Part shown: in pieces, positions 1 to 8,123 of the stretch | Layout of the letters: each line of letters opens with the position of its first letter | How positions within the stretch are numbered: the first letter of the stretch is position 1 | Origin: an uncultured Allofournierella sp. | Lineage (GTDB): Bacteria; Bacillota; Clostridia; Oscillospirales; Ruminococcaceae | NCBI GenBank assembly: GCA_944382775.1 | Contig: CALWNI010000006.1 | Coordinates: forward strand, 1-64,000 | Length of the DNA: 64,000 bases | Reading direction: 5' to 3' | Translations under genes and position numbers: made by a program | Notes under the pieces: generated by a model | Told to the model about the DNA's origin: nothing | What the model saw: the letters and a program-made list of their open reading frames with translations, nothing else | The model's database searches: none

Positions 1-312
1 GAAGCGACCTAAAATCCCTTATGTGTAAGAAAAGAAGTTGTTAACATGAAAGGGTGCTTGGTGTTGATAACTTTATTGAAATATCAGAGCACTGAAAAGA
101 TGAGAAAGGTTAATCTTTTTAGTGCTATATAATTTAGAAGTTAGAAAATGATTAAATGATGTAAATTGCGGCATATAAAATATGGCGATCGAGATATTCT
201 GAAATTCATCCATTGGAAAAGATTTATGAAAAAGAATAAGCGGAGCAGCACGATCCTTTATTATTTTCGATTGATGGAATTTATATTATATTGAGTTAAG
301 ACTATGAAAAAT
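1..312. other. AT-rich stretch without a supported gene
   Basis: This is an AT-rich stretch with only very short open frames. The best one, an ATG at 46 giving about 28 codons, has no convincing ribosome site and no recognisable product. It may be the downstream flank of a gene outside the window or decayed DNA. I see no tRNA, riboswitch or repeat here. Confidence 0.5.
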
Positions 313-349
313 AAAACTGCGGTAAACATTTAAAGTTTACCGCAGTTTT
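313..349 (-). terminator. Intrinsic terminator of the iron ABC operon
   Basis: A 15-bp inverted repeat (arms 313-327 and 335-349, 7-nt loop) has A-rich and T-rich flanks, so it reads as a U-tract terminator. It lies just downstream of the minus-strand ATPase gene that ends at 373. Confidence 0.85.
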
Positions 350-372
350 TATAAGGGTTAAGATTGTAAGCT

Positions 373-1176
373 TTATGTGTTTGGATTTTTACCAATGGGA
401 ATTACAAAGGGAGTGCCAAAAACAGGATCCTCAATAATTTTGGATTCTAGATCAAAAACCTCTCGCATCAGATCTTCTGTAACAATATCTTTGGGAGATC
501 CTTCGGCAAAAAGTTTGCCGTTTTTCATAGCAAATAAATGATCAGCATAACGACAAGCAAGATTGATTTCATGCAAGACCATAGCAATCGTGATGCCTTT
601 TTTACGATTTAACTCTTTCATAATCTCGAGGATTTCCACTTGATAGGCGATATCTAAATACGTAGTGGGCTCGTCAAGCAATAAAATATCAGAATCCTGA
701 GCAAGTGCAAGTGCAATCCATACTCGTTGACGTTGACCACCAGAAAGCTCGTCGATATTTCGATCTGCTAAATCGCTTATGCCCATGATTTCAAGCGCTT
801 GTTGTATTTTTTCATAATCGGAATGGTTCATGCGCTGCATAAATTTTTGGTAGGGAAAACGACCTCTTGCAACAAGATCAATGACAGAAATACCTTCTGG
901 AACCACGGGTGTTTGAGGCAATAATCCAAGTTTTTGCGCAAATTCTTTGCTGTGATATTCATGGATTTGCTTCCCATCTAATAAAATGCTGCCATTTAAT
1001 ACTTTTCCTAAACGGCAAAAAGATTTTAAAAGAGTAGACTTTCCACAGCCATTTCCACCGATAATAACGCTTACTTTATTAGAAGGCAATGCAATGTTTA
1101 AATCTTGAATAACGGTATGGTTAGGATAGCCTGTACTCAGATTATTTGCACATAATGTATGCTGTGGAATTGTCAT
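373..1176 (-). CDS. Iron/siderophore ABC transporter ATP-binding protein (FecE/FepC family)
   Basis: This is the cytoplasmic ATPase that powers import of ferric siderophore or a related chelate through the two FecCD-type permeases encoded upstream. In its 267 residues the Walker A motif GGNGCGKS is at 40-47, the signature LSGGQ at 144-148 and Walker B ILLLDEP at 164-170. The length is normal for the family. The start ATG overlaps the stop of the upstream permease (ATGA) and has an AAGGAAG ribosome site 6 nt away, so the two are translationally coupled. Substrate identity cannot be read from the ATPase; heme or cobalamin remain possible within this family. Confidence 0.93.
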   Translation of the reverse strand: MTIPQHTLCANNLSTGYPNHTVIQDLNIALPSNKVSVIIGGNGCGKSTLLKSFCRLGKVLNGSILLDGKQIHEYHSKEFAQKLGLLPQTPVVPEGISVIDLVARGRFPYQKFMQRMNHSDYEKIQQALEIMGISDLADRNIDELSGGQRQRVWIALALAQDSDILLLDEPTTYLDIAYQVEILEIMKELNRKKGITIAMVLHEINLACRYADHLFAMKNGKLFAEGSPKDIVTEDLMREVFDLESKIIEDPVFGTPFVIPIGKNPNT

Positions 1177-2210
1177 GTTCTTCTTCCTTTTTGATTCATT
1201 TTAATCAGTAAATAAATAAGATAGGGGGCACCTAATATGCCTGTTATAACGCCAACCGGATAGCGAACAGGGAATAGGTTTTGTCCGATTAAATCGGAAG
1301 ACAGGACGAGAACTGCACCAACGAGTGCGGAAGGCAATAGCCCGCAACGATTATGTCCGCAAAGCCGAGTAGCAATGGGACCGGACAAAAAGGCTACCGA
1401 GGCAATAGGTCCTGAAATGGCGGTTGAGAACGCAACTAAAATAACCGCACAGACGATTGACAATGAATAAAAGAGCTTTAAGTTTATGCCCAGAGTGAGA
1501 GCTTTTTCTTCTCCAAGACGAATGATTTCTAAAGAGGAAGAAAAAAACAATAGTAAAGCTCCAATTCCAAACACAATAACGGCTAGCACGGTAATATCAC
1601 CAAGCTTTATGGAGTTTAAGCTTCCGTTTAACCATCGCATGGTACTTTGTACATCAAATTCAGCTGCTTTTGTAAGCATGTAATTGGTTAAGGCACGGGT
1701 TATCGCTTGAATACCGATTCCAATTAGAATCATTTTTCCTTGTGAAAAACTTCCTTTTGAATAGGAAAGAAGGTAAATTAAGATAGCCACCAGAATTCCG
1801 GATAAAACAGAGATGATTGATACGGTATTTCCGGTAAAACCTAAAATAAGGGTGCAAAATACAGCTGCAGTACTTGTTGCAGATGAAACGCCGATAATAT
1901 CCGGGCTAGCAAGTGGATTGCGCAGAAGGGATTGAAAAATATATCCAGCTAACCCAAAGGCGGCACCACAAAAAAATCCGGCTAGAGTGCGTGGTAATCG
2001 CAAGGTAAGAATAGCAAATGTAGCACCAGAAATCTGCTCTCCACAAAGAACTCGGAAAATGGTAGACGGTGAATAATAGGTGTTTCCGATTAGCATTGAT
2101 GCACTCATCAAAATGATTACCAATAGACTCAGAACAATGCAGATAGAAAGCCAGCGAAATTGTCGTTTTTGATATCCATGAAAAAGTTTATTGTTGTGAA
2201 ATAAATTCAT
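1173..2210 (-). CDS. Iron/siderophore ABC transporter permease (FecCD family)
   Basis: This polytopic membrane protein of 345 residues is a BtuC/FhuB/FecCD-type permease. It has a hydrophobic N-terminal helix around residues 21-41, the conserved LRLPRTLAGFFCGAAFGLAG stretch early on, and a C-terminal GxIxGxxGAPYL-like end typical of the fold. It is the second of two permeases in the operon, so the channel is probably a heterodimer with the product of 2207-3250. It overlaps both neighbours by 4 nt. It shares the promoter and presumed iron control of the operon. Confidence 0.92.
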   Translation of the reverse strand: MNLFHNNKLFHGYQKRQFRWLSICIVLSLLVIILMSASMLIGNTYYSPSTIFRVLCGEQISGATFAILTLRLPRTLAGFFCGAAFGLAGYIFQSLLRNPLASPDIIGVSSATSTAAVFCTLILGFTGNTVSIISVLSGILVAILIYLLSYSKGSFSQGKMILIGIGIQAITRALTNYMLTKAAEFDVQSTMRWLNGSLNSIKLGDITVLAVIVFGIGALLLFFSSSLEIIRLGEEKALTLGINLKLFYSLSIVCAVILVAFSTAISGPIASVAFLSGPIATRLCGHNRCGLLPSALVGAVLVLSSDLIGQNLFPVRYPVGVITGILGAPYLIYLLIKMNQKGRRT

Positions 2211-3250
2211 ACGGCATTCACCTTTGATTTTCGGATTACTGCAATAAAAACAGGAACACCCAAAAAAGCTGTGATAATACCAACTTCTGTTTCACCGGGG
2301 AAACCGATCAAACGCCCAATAATATCAGAAAAAAGAAGTAAGCATGCGCCTGATATTGCAGAAAAGGGTAAAGCGATTTTTAATTCAGCACCAAACAGCA
2401 TTTTTACTAGATGCGGAACCATTAAGCCTACAAAACCAATGGGGCCAGCAAGCGCTGTTGTTGCACCACAAAGTAAAACAGCAGCAGCGGCAGCCAAAAG
2501 GCGAGTACGTTGTGTGTTTACGCCCAGGGAAGTTGCCATTTCATCGCCAAGGGTGAGAATGTTTAATTGTGGAGCAATTACAATGGCAATGAAAAGACCA
2601 ACAAGAAAGAAAGGGGAAATAAGGCGGATACTATCCCATGTGGCACCACCGATACTTCCTACTTGCCAAAAACGAAATTGATCCAAAATATGAGAGTCAG
2701 AGGGAAGCAAAATGGTGCTTAGCAAGGAACCAAGTGCGGTGCTAGCGGCCGCACCGGATAATACCAGCTTTAAAGGAGTAGCACCGCCACGCCCAATCAT
2801 TGCAATTCCATAAACTAGAATGGAGGTGATACCAGCACCAAGAATGGCCAGCCAGATATATTGTTGGGCACTGCTAATTTGAAACCATGCCAGGCCAATT
2901 ACAACAAACAAAGAAGCACCGGTATTTACACCCAGAATGCTTGGGTCGGCAATGGGGTTGCGTGTAACCACTTGCATTAAAGCACCGGAAACGCCTAGGG
3001 CGCCTCCGGCTAATACTCCAAATATTGTTCGAGGAATTCGAGACTGCACAATGGACGCTTCCAAAGCAGATACATGCTGCGGTGCAAACAGTGCATTCCA
3101 CACGGTAGCGAGTGGAAGTTTGCGGGCACCTAGTGCCAGCGAAAGACAGCAAATAATGAATAAAACAACGATGCTAGCGATTGCAATGCCGATATACCGT
3201 ACTTTTTTTGAAAGCAAATCAGAGTAATTCATAAGGTGATGCTCCGACAT
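2207..3250 (-). CDS. Iron/siderophore ABC transporter permease (FecCD family)
   Basis: This is the first permease of the operon (347 residues), a FecCD-type membrane subunit with about nine or ten hydrophobic segments. Family-typical stretches include SRIPRTIFGVLAGGALGVSG near the N-terminus and GPIGFVGLMVPHLVK in the second half, the latter lying near the ATPase-coupling helix in this family. The start ATG overlaps the stop of the binding-protein gene by one base (TAATG), which implies coupled translation. It pairs with the permease that follows and with the ATPase encoded last. Confidence 0.93.
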   Translation of the reverse strand: MSEHHLMNYSDLLSKKVRYIGIAIASIVVLFIICCLSLALGARKLPLATVWNALFAPQHVSALEASIVQSRIPRTIFGVLAGGALGVSGALMQVVTRNPIADPSILGVNTGASLFVVIGLAWFQISSAQQYIWLAILGAGITSILVYGIAMIGRGGATPLKLVLSGAAASTALGSLLSTILLPSDSHILDQFRFWQVGSIGGATWDSIRLISPFFLVGLFIAIVIAPQLNILTLGDEMATSLGVNTQRTRLLAAAAAVLLCGATTALAGPIGFVGLMVPHLVKMLFGAELKIALPFSAISGACLLLFSDIIGRLIGFPGETEVGIITAFLGVPVFIAVIRKSKVNAV

Positions 3251-4299
3251 TATTTGTTATAGGTTGCATCAATATATGCCATATATTCGTTTGACATACC
3301 GGACTGAATGGAAAGAACAGAGGGGTTGCAGGCAGCAGCCAGTTCAGAAGTGCTATCCAGCAAAACTACATTGCCTTTTTGAACGGCCGGAACCTGAGAG
3401 AAAAGCGGGTCGTTTTGCAGGGCGGTAAGTGTTTCTTGGTCTCCGTAAGTGATAATGATATCAAGATCATTTAAAACGTCGATGTATTCGGAACTAACGG
3501 TGATGGTAAAAGAGTTTCCATCATCCAGTGCGGCAAGACTTTCCGGGAAATGGAATCCCAAATCCTCAAGATAAGAGCCGCGAGGATCGGTAGGAGTGTA
3601 AACATAAAAGCTGCTCATATCGGCGGCGTTAATCCAGCAAAGAGCTGCATTTTTTCCGGTTAAATCAGGATATGCTGCAATGGTGTCGGCGAGAATTTGC
3701 TCACACTCTTCCACAATAGCGTCGCCTTTGCTTTGCATGCCAAGTGCTTGTGCCACTTCGCTCATTTGCTCACGCCAAGAGGTTGCCCAAGCCTTTTCTT
3801 TGTAAGGAATGGTAGGAGCAATTTGGCTTAAGGTGTCATAGTCTTCTTGTGTTAAACCAGAATAGGGAGCAAGAATGATATCCGGTTGCGCATCGGAAAT
3901 GGCTTCGAAGTCCAAACCGTCGGTATCATAGAAAACTACGGGATTGCTTTCTCCTAACTGTGCATAAGCATCCGTAACCCAAGGCAGCAAACCGTTCTCA
4001 CCTACTGCACCATAGTTGGCTGCCGACGCACCAACCGGTACAATACCCAAAGCAAGTACAGGCGATTCGTTGGACCAACCAACCGTAACAATACGGGTGG
4101 GCTGAGAAGTAACAGTGGTAGTACCGTACGCATGAGAGATGGTTAAGGGGAAGGCAGAAGTGGAATCGCTTGCGCTCTCTGCGCTTGCTTGGGATACAAC
4201 CGAAGTGGTTTGTGCGGTGGAAGTGTTCTCGTTAACAGAACAACCGGACAGTGTGATGACAATACTTGCCAGAATAACAGATAACATTTTTTTATACAT
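3250..4299 (-). CDS. Iron-siderophore ABC transporter substrate-binding lipoprotein
   Basis: This extracellular lipid-anchored binding protein hands the iron chelate to the two FecCD permeases. I start it at 4299, not at the ATG at 4323, because the earlier start would put the AGGAGG ribosome site inside the coding region. From 4299 the protein has 349 residues, a signal peptide and a lipobox ending ITLSGC with Cys20. The body is a class III binding-protein fold (FepB/FecB-like), with stretches such as RIVTVGWSNESPVLALG and DIILAPYSG. It is the first gene of a four-gene operon. The exact ligand is not evident. Confidence 0.92.
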   Translation of the reverse strand: MYKKMLSVILASIVITLSGCSVNENTSTAQTTSVVSQASAESASDSTSAFPLTISHAYGTTTVTSQPTRIVTVGWSNESPVLALGIVPVGASAANYGAVGENGLLPWVTDAYAQLGESNPVVFYDTDGLDFEAISDAQPDIILAPYSGLTQEDYDTLSQIAPTIPYKEKAWATSWREQMSEVAQALGMQSKGDAIVEECEQILADTIAAYPDLTGKNAALCWINAADMSSFYVYTPTDPRGSYLEDLGFHFPESLAALDDGNSFTITVSSEYIDVLNDLDIIITYGDQETLTALQNDPLFSQVPAVQKGNVVLLDSTSELAAACNPSVLSIQSGMSNEYMAYIDATYNK

Positions 4300-4350
4300 A
4301 GTAGAGTAAGCCTCCTCGTGCAAACGAAAAATAGAAGGAATATATTGGTT

Positions 4351-4402
4351 GGTTAGCAGAGTTCACCATAGCTAACCCAGTTAATTGTAACTAACTGAGT
4401 TA
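4351..4402 (-). promoter_or_regulatory. Clustered palindromic operators of the iron operon
   Basis: Two near-identical 11-bp palindromes, TAACTGAGTTA (4392-4402) and TAACCCAGTTA (4373-4383), lie 19 bp apart just downstream of the -10 box. A third inverted repeat, GGTTAGC/GCTAACC (4351-4377, 13-nt spacer), follows and overlaps the second. The TTAACT/AGTTAA-like shape recalls DtxR/IdeR-type iron repressor sites; that assignment is inference. Confidence 0.6.
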
Positions 4403-4403
4403 A

Positions 4404-4432
4404 AGCATATCATTGCGAAGAATGATTGTCAA
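4404..4432 (-). promoter_or_regulatory. Promoter of the iron ABC operon
   Basis: Read on the minus strand, a perfect -35 TTGACA (4432-4427) is 17 bp from TATGCT (4409-4404). The spacer carries an ATCATT/AATGAT inverted repeat (4409-4426). The start point would fall inside the downstream palindromes, which suits repression. Confidence 0.75.
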
Positions 4433-4538
4433 TATTTAAAATGTAAGCAATAGAATAACAAAATGAAACATAGTGTATTTGTTGGTTAAGATATTATTTA
4501 TTTGAAAATAAAATAATATACATTTTAAAAAATTCAAA

Positions 4539-4567
4539 TTGACGAATAGAAATAATTTTGATATAAT
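4539..4567 (+). promoter_or_regulatory. Promoter of tRNA-Ser
   Basis: TTGACG (4539-4544) and TATAAT (4562-4567) are 17 bp apart and end 19 bp before the mature tRNA 5' end. Confidence 0.8.
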
Positions 4568-4586
4568 AAAAACGCTAATTTAATAG

Positions 4587-4676
4587 GGAGAGTTGTCCGA
4601 GTGGTCGAAGGTGCGAAACTCGAAATTTCGTGTCGGGTAAAACCGACCTAGGGTTCAAATCCCTAACTCTCCGCCA
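4587..4676 (+). tRNA. tRNA-Ser (anticodon CGA)
   Basis: This is a class II tRNA. The acceptor stem GGAGAGT pairs with ACTCTCC, followed by discriminator G and an encoded CCA. The anticodon stem CGAAA/TTTCG encloses the 7-nt loop CTCGAAA with anticodon CGA, reading UCG. A long variable arm with paired GTCGG/CCGAC and a T arm with TTCAAAT complete the fold. Confidence 0.96.
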
Positions 4677-4677
4677 G

Positions 4678-4711
4678 AAAAAAGCGTTTGCAAAGCTGCA
4701 AACGCTTTTTT
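4678..4711 (+). terminator. Terminator after tRNA-Ser
   Basis: The arms AGCGTTTGCA and TGCAAACGCT form a hairpin followed by six Ts, starting two bases after the tRNA CCA end. The tRNA is therefore a single-gene transcription unit. Confidence 0.9.
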
Positions 4712-4846
4712 ATTGTTAAGGGAGCTTATTAAACTAGAGCGAATCATAATTTGTTAGCAACCTTAGTATCAAATAAGAGGAAGCCGGCAAAAATATAATA
4801 AACTTTTAAGTTGTTATAGAATAGGCGCGTTTTGAAACGCATCTTT

Positions 4847-4882
4847 TTAGAAAGGGATTTAGAAAGGGATTTAGAAAGGGAT
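4847..4882 (+). repeat. Three tandem copies of a 12-bp ribosome-site unit
   Basis: The unit TTAGAAAGGGAT occurs three times head to tail without mismatch and ends 5 nt before the ATG of the sugar symporter. Each copy holds an AAAGGGA Shine-Dalgarno-like core, so the ribosome site is triplicated. Confidence 0.9.
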
Positions 4883-4887
4883 GTTTT

Positions 4888-6435
4888 ATGAAAAAAGAAA
4901 ATCAACCGGCTCATGATCGATTGAATCGAGCAAAATTATATCAGCTGATCTTGTTTCCCTTTAACAACGGCGCAACAAACGTATACTACATTTTAACCAT
5001 GAATTACATTATGTATCACGCTACCGGAGTTCTTGGGCTTGTGATTGGATTTGCAACGTCTATGGTTACGGTAATGCGTGTACTGGATGCCTTTACCGAC
5101 CCTGTGATTGGCATGTTGATTGACCGAACAAGCGGACGGTTTGGCAAGTTTCGGCCTTATATCGTTTTAGGCAATGGTATCATGATTTTAAGTTCGCTGC
5201 TGATGTACTTTGGTACTCGGATTATTCCGCAGGATATGATGTGGCTGCGGTATACAGCTTACACTATCATTTATTTGATGTTTATTATTGGCTATACATT
5301 CCAAACCAGCTGTACCCGTTCGGGTCAGACCTGTATTACCAACGACCCAAACCAGCGCCCAACCTTTACGATTTTTAATACCATTGCATCTTTGGTGGGC
5401 ATGGGTTCCATTCAGGTAGTGGCTGCAATGATTGGCAGCAAAGTGGGATATGGCAGCACACAATTTTTTGATATTTTGATTCCGCTGGCCATTGTTCTAT
5501 CTGCTGCACTTACGGTTTTGGCTTTGGTTGGAATTTGGCAAAAAGACCGCCCGGAGTTTTATGGCGTTGGCGGTCAAAAGCAGGAGAAAGTAAAGGTAAA
5601 AGAGTATATCAGTATTTTAAAGAACAACCACGAGTTGCAGCGTTTGGTTGTGGCCGGAGCCGGTACAAAATTGGCGTTTTCCATTGCAAATAATACAGCC
5701 GTAGGATGTTTGCTGTTTGGTTCGCTAATGGGCAATTACGGCGGATTGTATCTGCCATTTTATGTGTTTGGATATTTGTTTTCGATTCCGTTCTTTTTAA
5801 TTGGTCTAAAAACATCGCAGAAGCACGGGCAAAAAACCACTTTGGTGCGGTTTACCAGACTGGCCTTGATTATGTATACAGGGGTGTTGGTGTTGCTGCT
5901 GTTATGGAAACCCGGCGGAAGCAATGTGTTGTCGCTTAGCAGCATTAACCTATATACGATTTTGTTTATCGTATTTTATGGCATTGGTTATGGTGCATAT
6001 TACAGCACAGCGGATATGTCCATTCCTATGGTGGCAGACTGTTCTGACTATGAAACCTTCCGAAGCGGCAATTATATACCGGGCATTATTGGCACACTGT
6101 TTAGTTTAGTGGATAAAATGGTTTCCTCACTCAGTACGACCATTGTGGGCCTGTCGGTAGTATTGGTGGGATTAAACGGATTACCGGATGCGAATACACC
6201 CTATACCAAGGGAATGAAAGGTCTGACTATTGTGTTGTTCTGTGCGGTTCCCATGGTTGCATGGACATTGACCTTGATTTCCATGAAGGGGTATCAGTTG
6301 ACAGGGCAAAAAATGAAGGAAATTCAAGCGGTGAATGCCGTGCGAAAAGATGCGGTTGAAAAAGGAATGCCGCTGCAAAAAGCAATGGAAACCTGGCAGA
6401 CAATCGATCAGGTTCCGGAAGAATTTAAGGCATAA
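4888..6435 (+). CDS. GPH-family (MelB-like) sugar:cation symporter
   Basis: This 515-residue, 12-helix transporter belongs to the glycoside-pentoside-hexuronide:cation symporter group of the MFS superfamily. The N-terminal part has the family signature region around DAFTDPVIGMLIDRT, where acidic residues bind the coupling cation, followed by GRFGKFRPYI. A late GIGYGAYYSTADMSIPMVAD stretch is also family-typical. It faces a sulfatase gene across a shared terminator, which hints at uptake of a sugar released from a sulfated glycoside; the substrate is not proven. Its leader carries a triplicated ribosome-binding unit. Confidence 0.88.
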   Translation: MKKENQPAHDRLNRAKLYQLILFPFNNGATNVYYILTMNYIMYHATGVLGLVIGFATSMVTVMRVLDAFTDPVIGMLIDRTSGRFGKFRPYIVLGNGIMILSSLLMYFGTRIIPQDMMWLRYTAYTIIYLMFIIGYTFQTSCTRSGQTCITNDPNQRPTFTIFNTIASLVGMGSIQVVAAMIGSKVGYGSTQFFDILIPLAIVLSAALTVLALVGIWQKDRPEFYGVGGQKQEKVKVKEYISILKNNHELQRLVVAGAGTKLAFSIANNTAVGCLLFGSLMGNYGGLYLPFYVFGYLFSIPFFLIGLKTSQKHGQKTTLVRFTRLALIMYTGVLVLLLLWKPGGSNVLSLSSINLYTILFIVFYGIGYGAYYSTADMSIPMVADCSDYETFRSGNYIPGIIGTLFSLVDKMVSSLSTTIVGLSVVLVGLNGLPDANTPYTKGMKGLTIVLFCAVPMVAWTLTLISMKGYQLTGQKMKEIQAVNAVRKDAVEKGMPLQKAMETWQTIDQVPEEFKA

Positions 6436-6474
6436 AAAACACCGCCGATTGCTTATCAATCGGCGGTGTTTTTT
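6434..6474. terminator. Bidirectional terminator between symporter and sulfatase
   Basis: A stem of about 18 bp (arms 6434-6451 and 6457-6474, loop CTTAT) has an A-run on one side and a T-run on the other. It serves the two convergent genes ending at 6435 and 6483. Confidence 0.92.
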
Positions 6475-6482
6475 TGGTTATA

Positions 6483-7931
6483 TCAGCAATTTGGTAAGGT
6501 TGCGTTGGAAAGGCAGTCAACGGGTGTACAGCCGCTGAACAGGTGCACGCCGTCGGAATAACCTTCTTCCGAGTCTTTTAGCTGCTGTGCCAACAAAGAG
6601 CGAAGCTCGGCAATGCGAGATTGATATTCGGCATCGTGAATGGCGTTGTGGGTTTCGTAGGGGTCTTTGATTAAGTCGAAGTATTGTTCACGGTTTTGTT
6701 CGGTAAACCAGATGAATTTATCCGTAGGAGTAACAATAAATTGGTTGGAAGCATGGTCAAAGTGGAAGGTATGCTCGCCGTGTAGATATTCCCGATTGAT
6801 GGGATGCAGCATACTTTGACCATCCAGGTGAGAAGGGATAGCTGCCCCGGCCAGGTCCAAACAGGTGGGCATAACATCACGCAATTCCACCAGAGAATAA
6901 TCCACACGGTTACGTGTTCCGATAATGCGCTCCGGGCCGGAAAGAATCATGGGAATGCCTGCGCTGCCTCGATAGGGCAAGCATTTGCGGCACCATCCGT
7001 GGTCCGAAAGCATTTCACCGTGGTCAGAGGTAAACAAGATTACGGTATTATCCATAAGCTTATGCTCCACCAATGCTTGCAGAATACGGCCAATTTGGTG
7101 GTCCACATGAGTAATGCAAGCGTAGTACCCTATTTGTTGCTGACGAATCAACTCGGGGTCTTTGGGGCCGGTGCAGCTATTGTACAAGCCACCCAATTCC
7201 TGCAGCAAGGCATCGTTATCCCAATCGCCTTTAAAGGGAGCGCGCAATGGTTTGTCCTTGTATAAATCAAAATAATATTGTGGGGCATCGTATGGGGCAT
7301 GTGGACGCACAAAACTTGCCATTAAGAAAAATGGCTGGCGTGGGTCACGGCGGCGCAAAAAGTCAATGCTGCGGTCAGCCACCCAGTTGGTGGGATGATA
7401 TTTTTCTTCGTAAATCCAGGGGCGGGCAACCCAGCCGTTGCAATCCATGCCGGTGTCGTTGGCATCGCAGGAAATGCCCTTTTCGTTTTTGAGCCAATAA
7501 AAATAGTCATCGGCAACCTGTTGGTTTTCATTATAGGGTACATCGGGATAGCGGTATTCGTGCAGATAGCCATCATGCAGTTCCACATTGTGGAATCCAA
7601 GCATGTTGCGCAAAGGGTGAACATGCATTTTGCCAACGCATTGGGTATAATATCCGGCACGGCTTAGCTCGCCTGCCATGGTGCTGCCGTAGTTCCAGTC
7701 CACACGGTCTTGATAGCCTACCCGACCGGTATGGCGTGGAGAAAGGCCGGTATGCAGTGTTGCACGGGCCGGAACACAGCTAGGGCAGGCGGAGTATGCA
7801 TTGGGAAAATAGATGCCCTGGGTTGCCAATGAATCCAAATAGGGCGTTTTTACATCGGGATGCCCCGCAACTCCCATACAATCGCCACGCATTTCATCGG
7901 TCATAATCAGAACAATATTGGGACGTTCCAT
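6483..7931 (-). CDS. Type I sulfatase (arylsulfatase-like)
   Basis: This 482-residue enzyme of the alkaline-phosphatase/sulfatase superfamily removes sulfate esters from sugars or other organics. The N-terminal metal site PNIVLIMTDEMRGD is clear. The sulfatase signature CVPARATLHTG starts at Cys52, the residue converted to formylglycine (C-x-P-x-R type). Further metal-site stretches HVDHQIGRIL and FTSDHGEMLSDHG follow. There is no signal peptide, so it is probably cytosolic and acts after import, in keeping with the facing symporter. No maturase (anSME or FGE) is encoded in the window; one must lie elsewhere. Confidence 0.9.
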   Translation of the reverse strand: MERPNIVLIMTDEMRGDCMGVAGHPDVKTPYLDSLATQGIYFPNAYSACPSCVPARATLHTGLSPRHTGRVGYQDRVDWNYGSTMAGELSRAGYYTQCVGKMHVHPLRNMLGFHNVELHDGYLHEYRYPDVPYNENQQVADDYFYWLKNEKGISCDANDTGMDCNGWVARPWIYEEKYHPTNWVADRSIDFLRRRDPRQPFFLMASFVRPHAPYDAPQYYFDLYKDKPLRAPFKGDWDNDALLQELGGLYNSCTGPKDPELIRQQQIGYYACITHVDHQIGRILQALVEHKLMDNTVILFTSDHGEMLSDHGWCRKCLPYRGSAGIPMILSGPERIIGTRNRVDYSLVELRDVMPTCLDLAGAAIPSHLDGQSMLHPINREYLHGEHTFHFDHASNQFIVTPTDKFIWFTEQNREQYFDLIKDPYETHNAIHDAEYQSRIAELRSLLAQQLKDSEEGYSDGVHLFSGCTPVDCLSNATLPNC

Positions 7932-8080
7932 ATTGATTGCCTCCTATATTCAGTGATGGGAAAATACGGTGTGTCGGTCAAGATATCTACTGTAACGATA
8001 CACCTTTTCGCAAAAGGGTGCAAGAAATTGGAACGCAGTTCGCAATATATTAACAAAGTCAAGAGAGAAAAAGCAAGAAA

Positions 8081-8112
8081 AACAGCCGCAAAGCATCTGC
8101 TTTGCGGCTGTT
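8081..8112 (-). terminator. Terminator of the GltD-like gene
   Basis: The 14-bp arms AACAGCCGCAAAGC and GCTTTGCGGCTGTT enclose a 4-nt loop. On the minus strand they are followed by a T-rich tract. The hairpin lies 12 bp past the stop of the gene at 8124. Confidence 0.88.
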
Positions 8113-8123
8113 TGGTTTACGGG

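Noticed and set aside
46..132. A 28-codon open frame near the window start
   Set aside because: It has no ribosome site, no recognisable product and AT-rich composition like the surrounding DNA.
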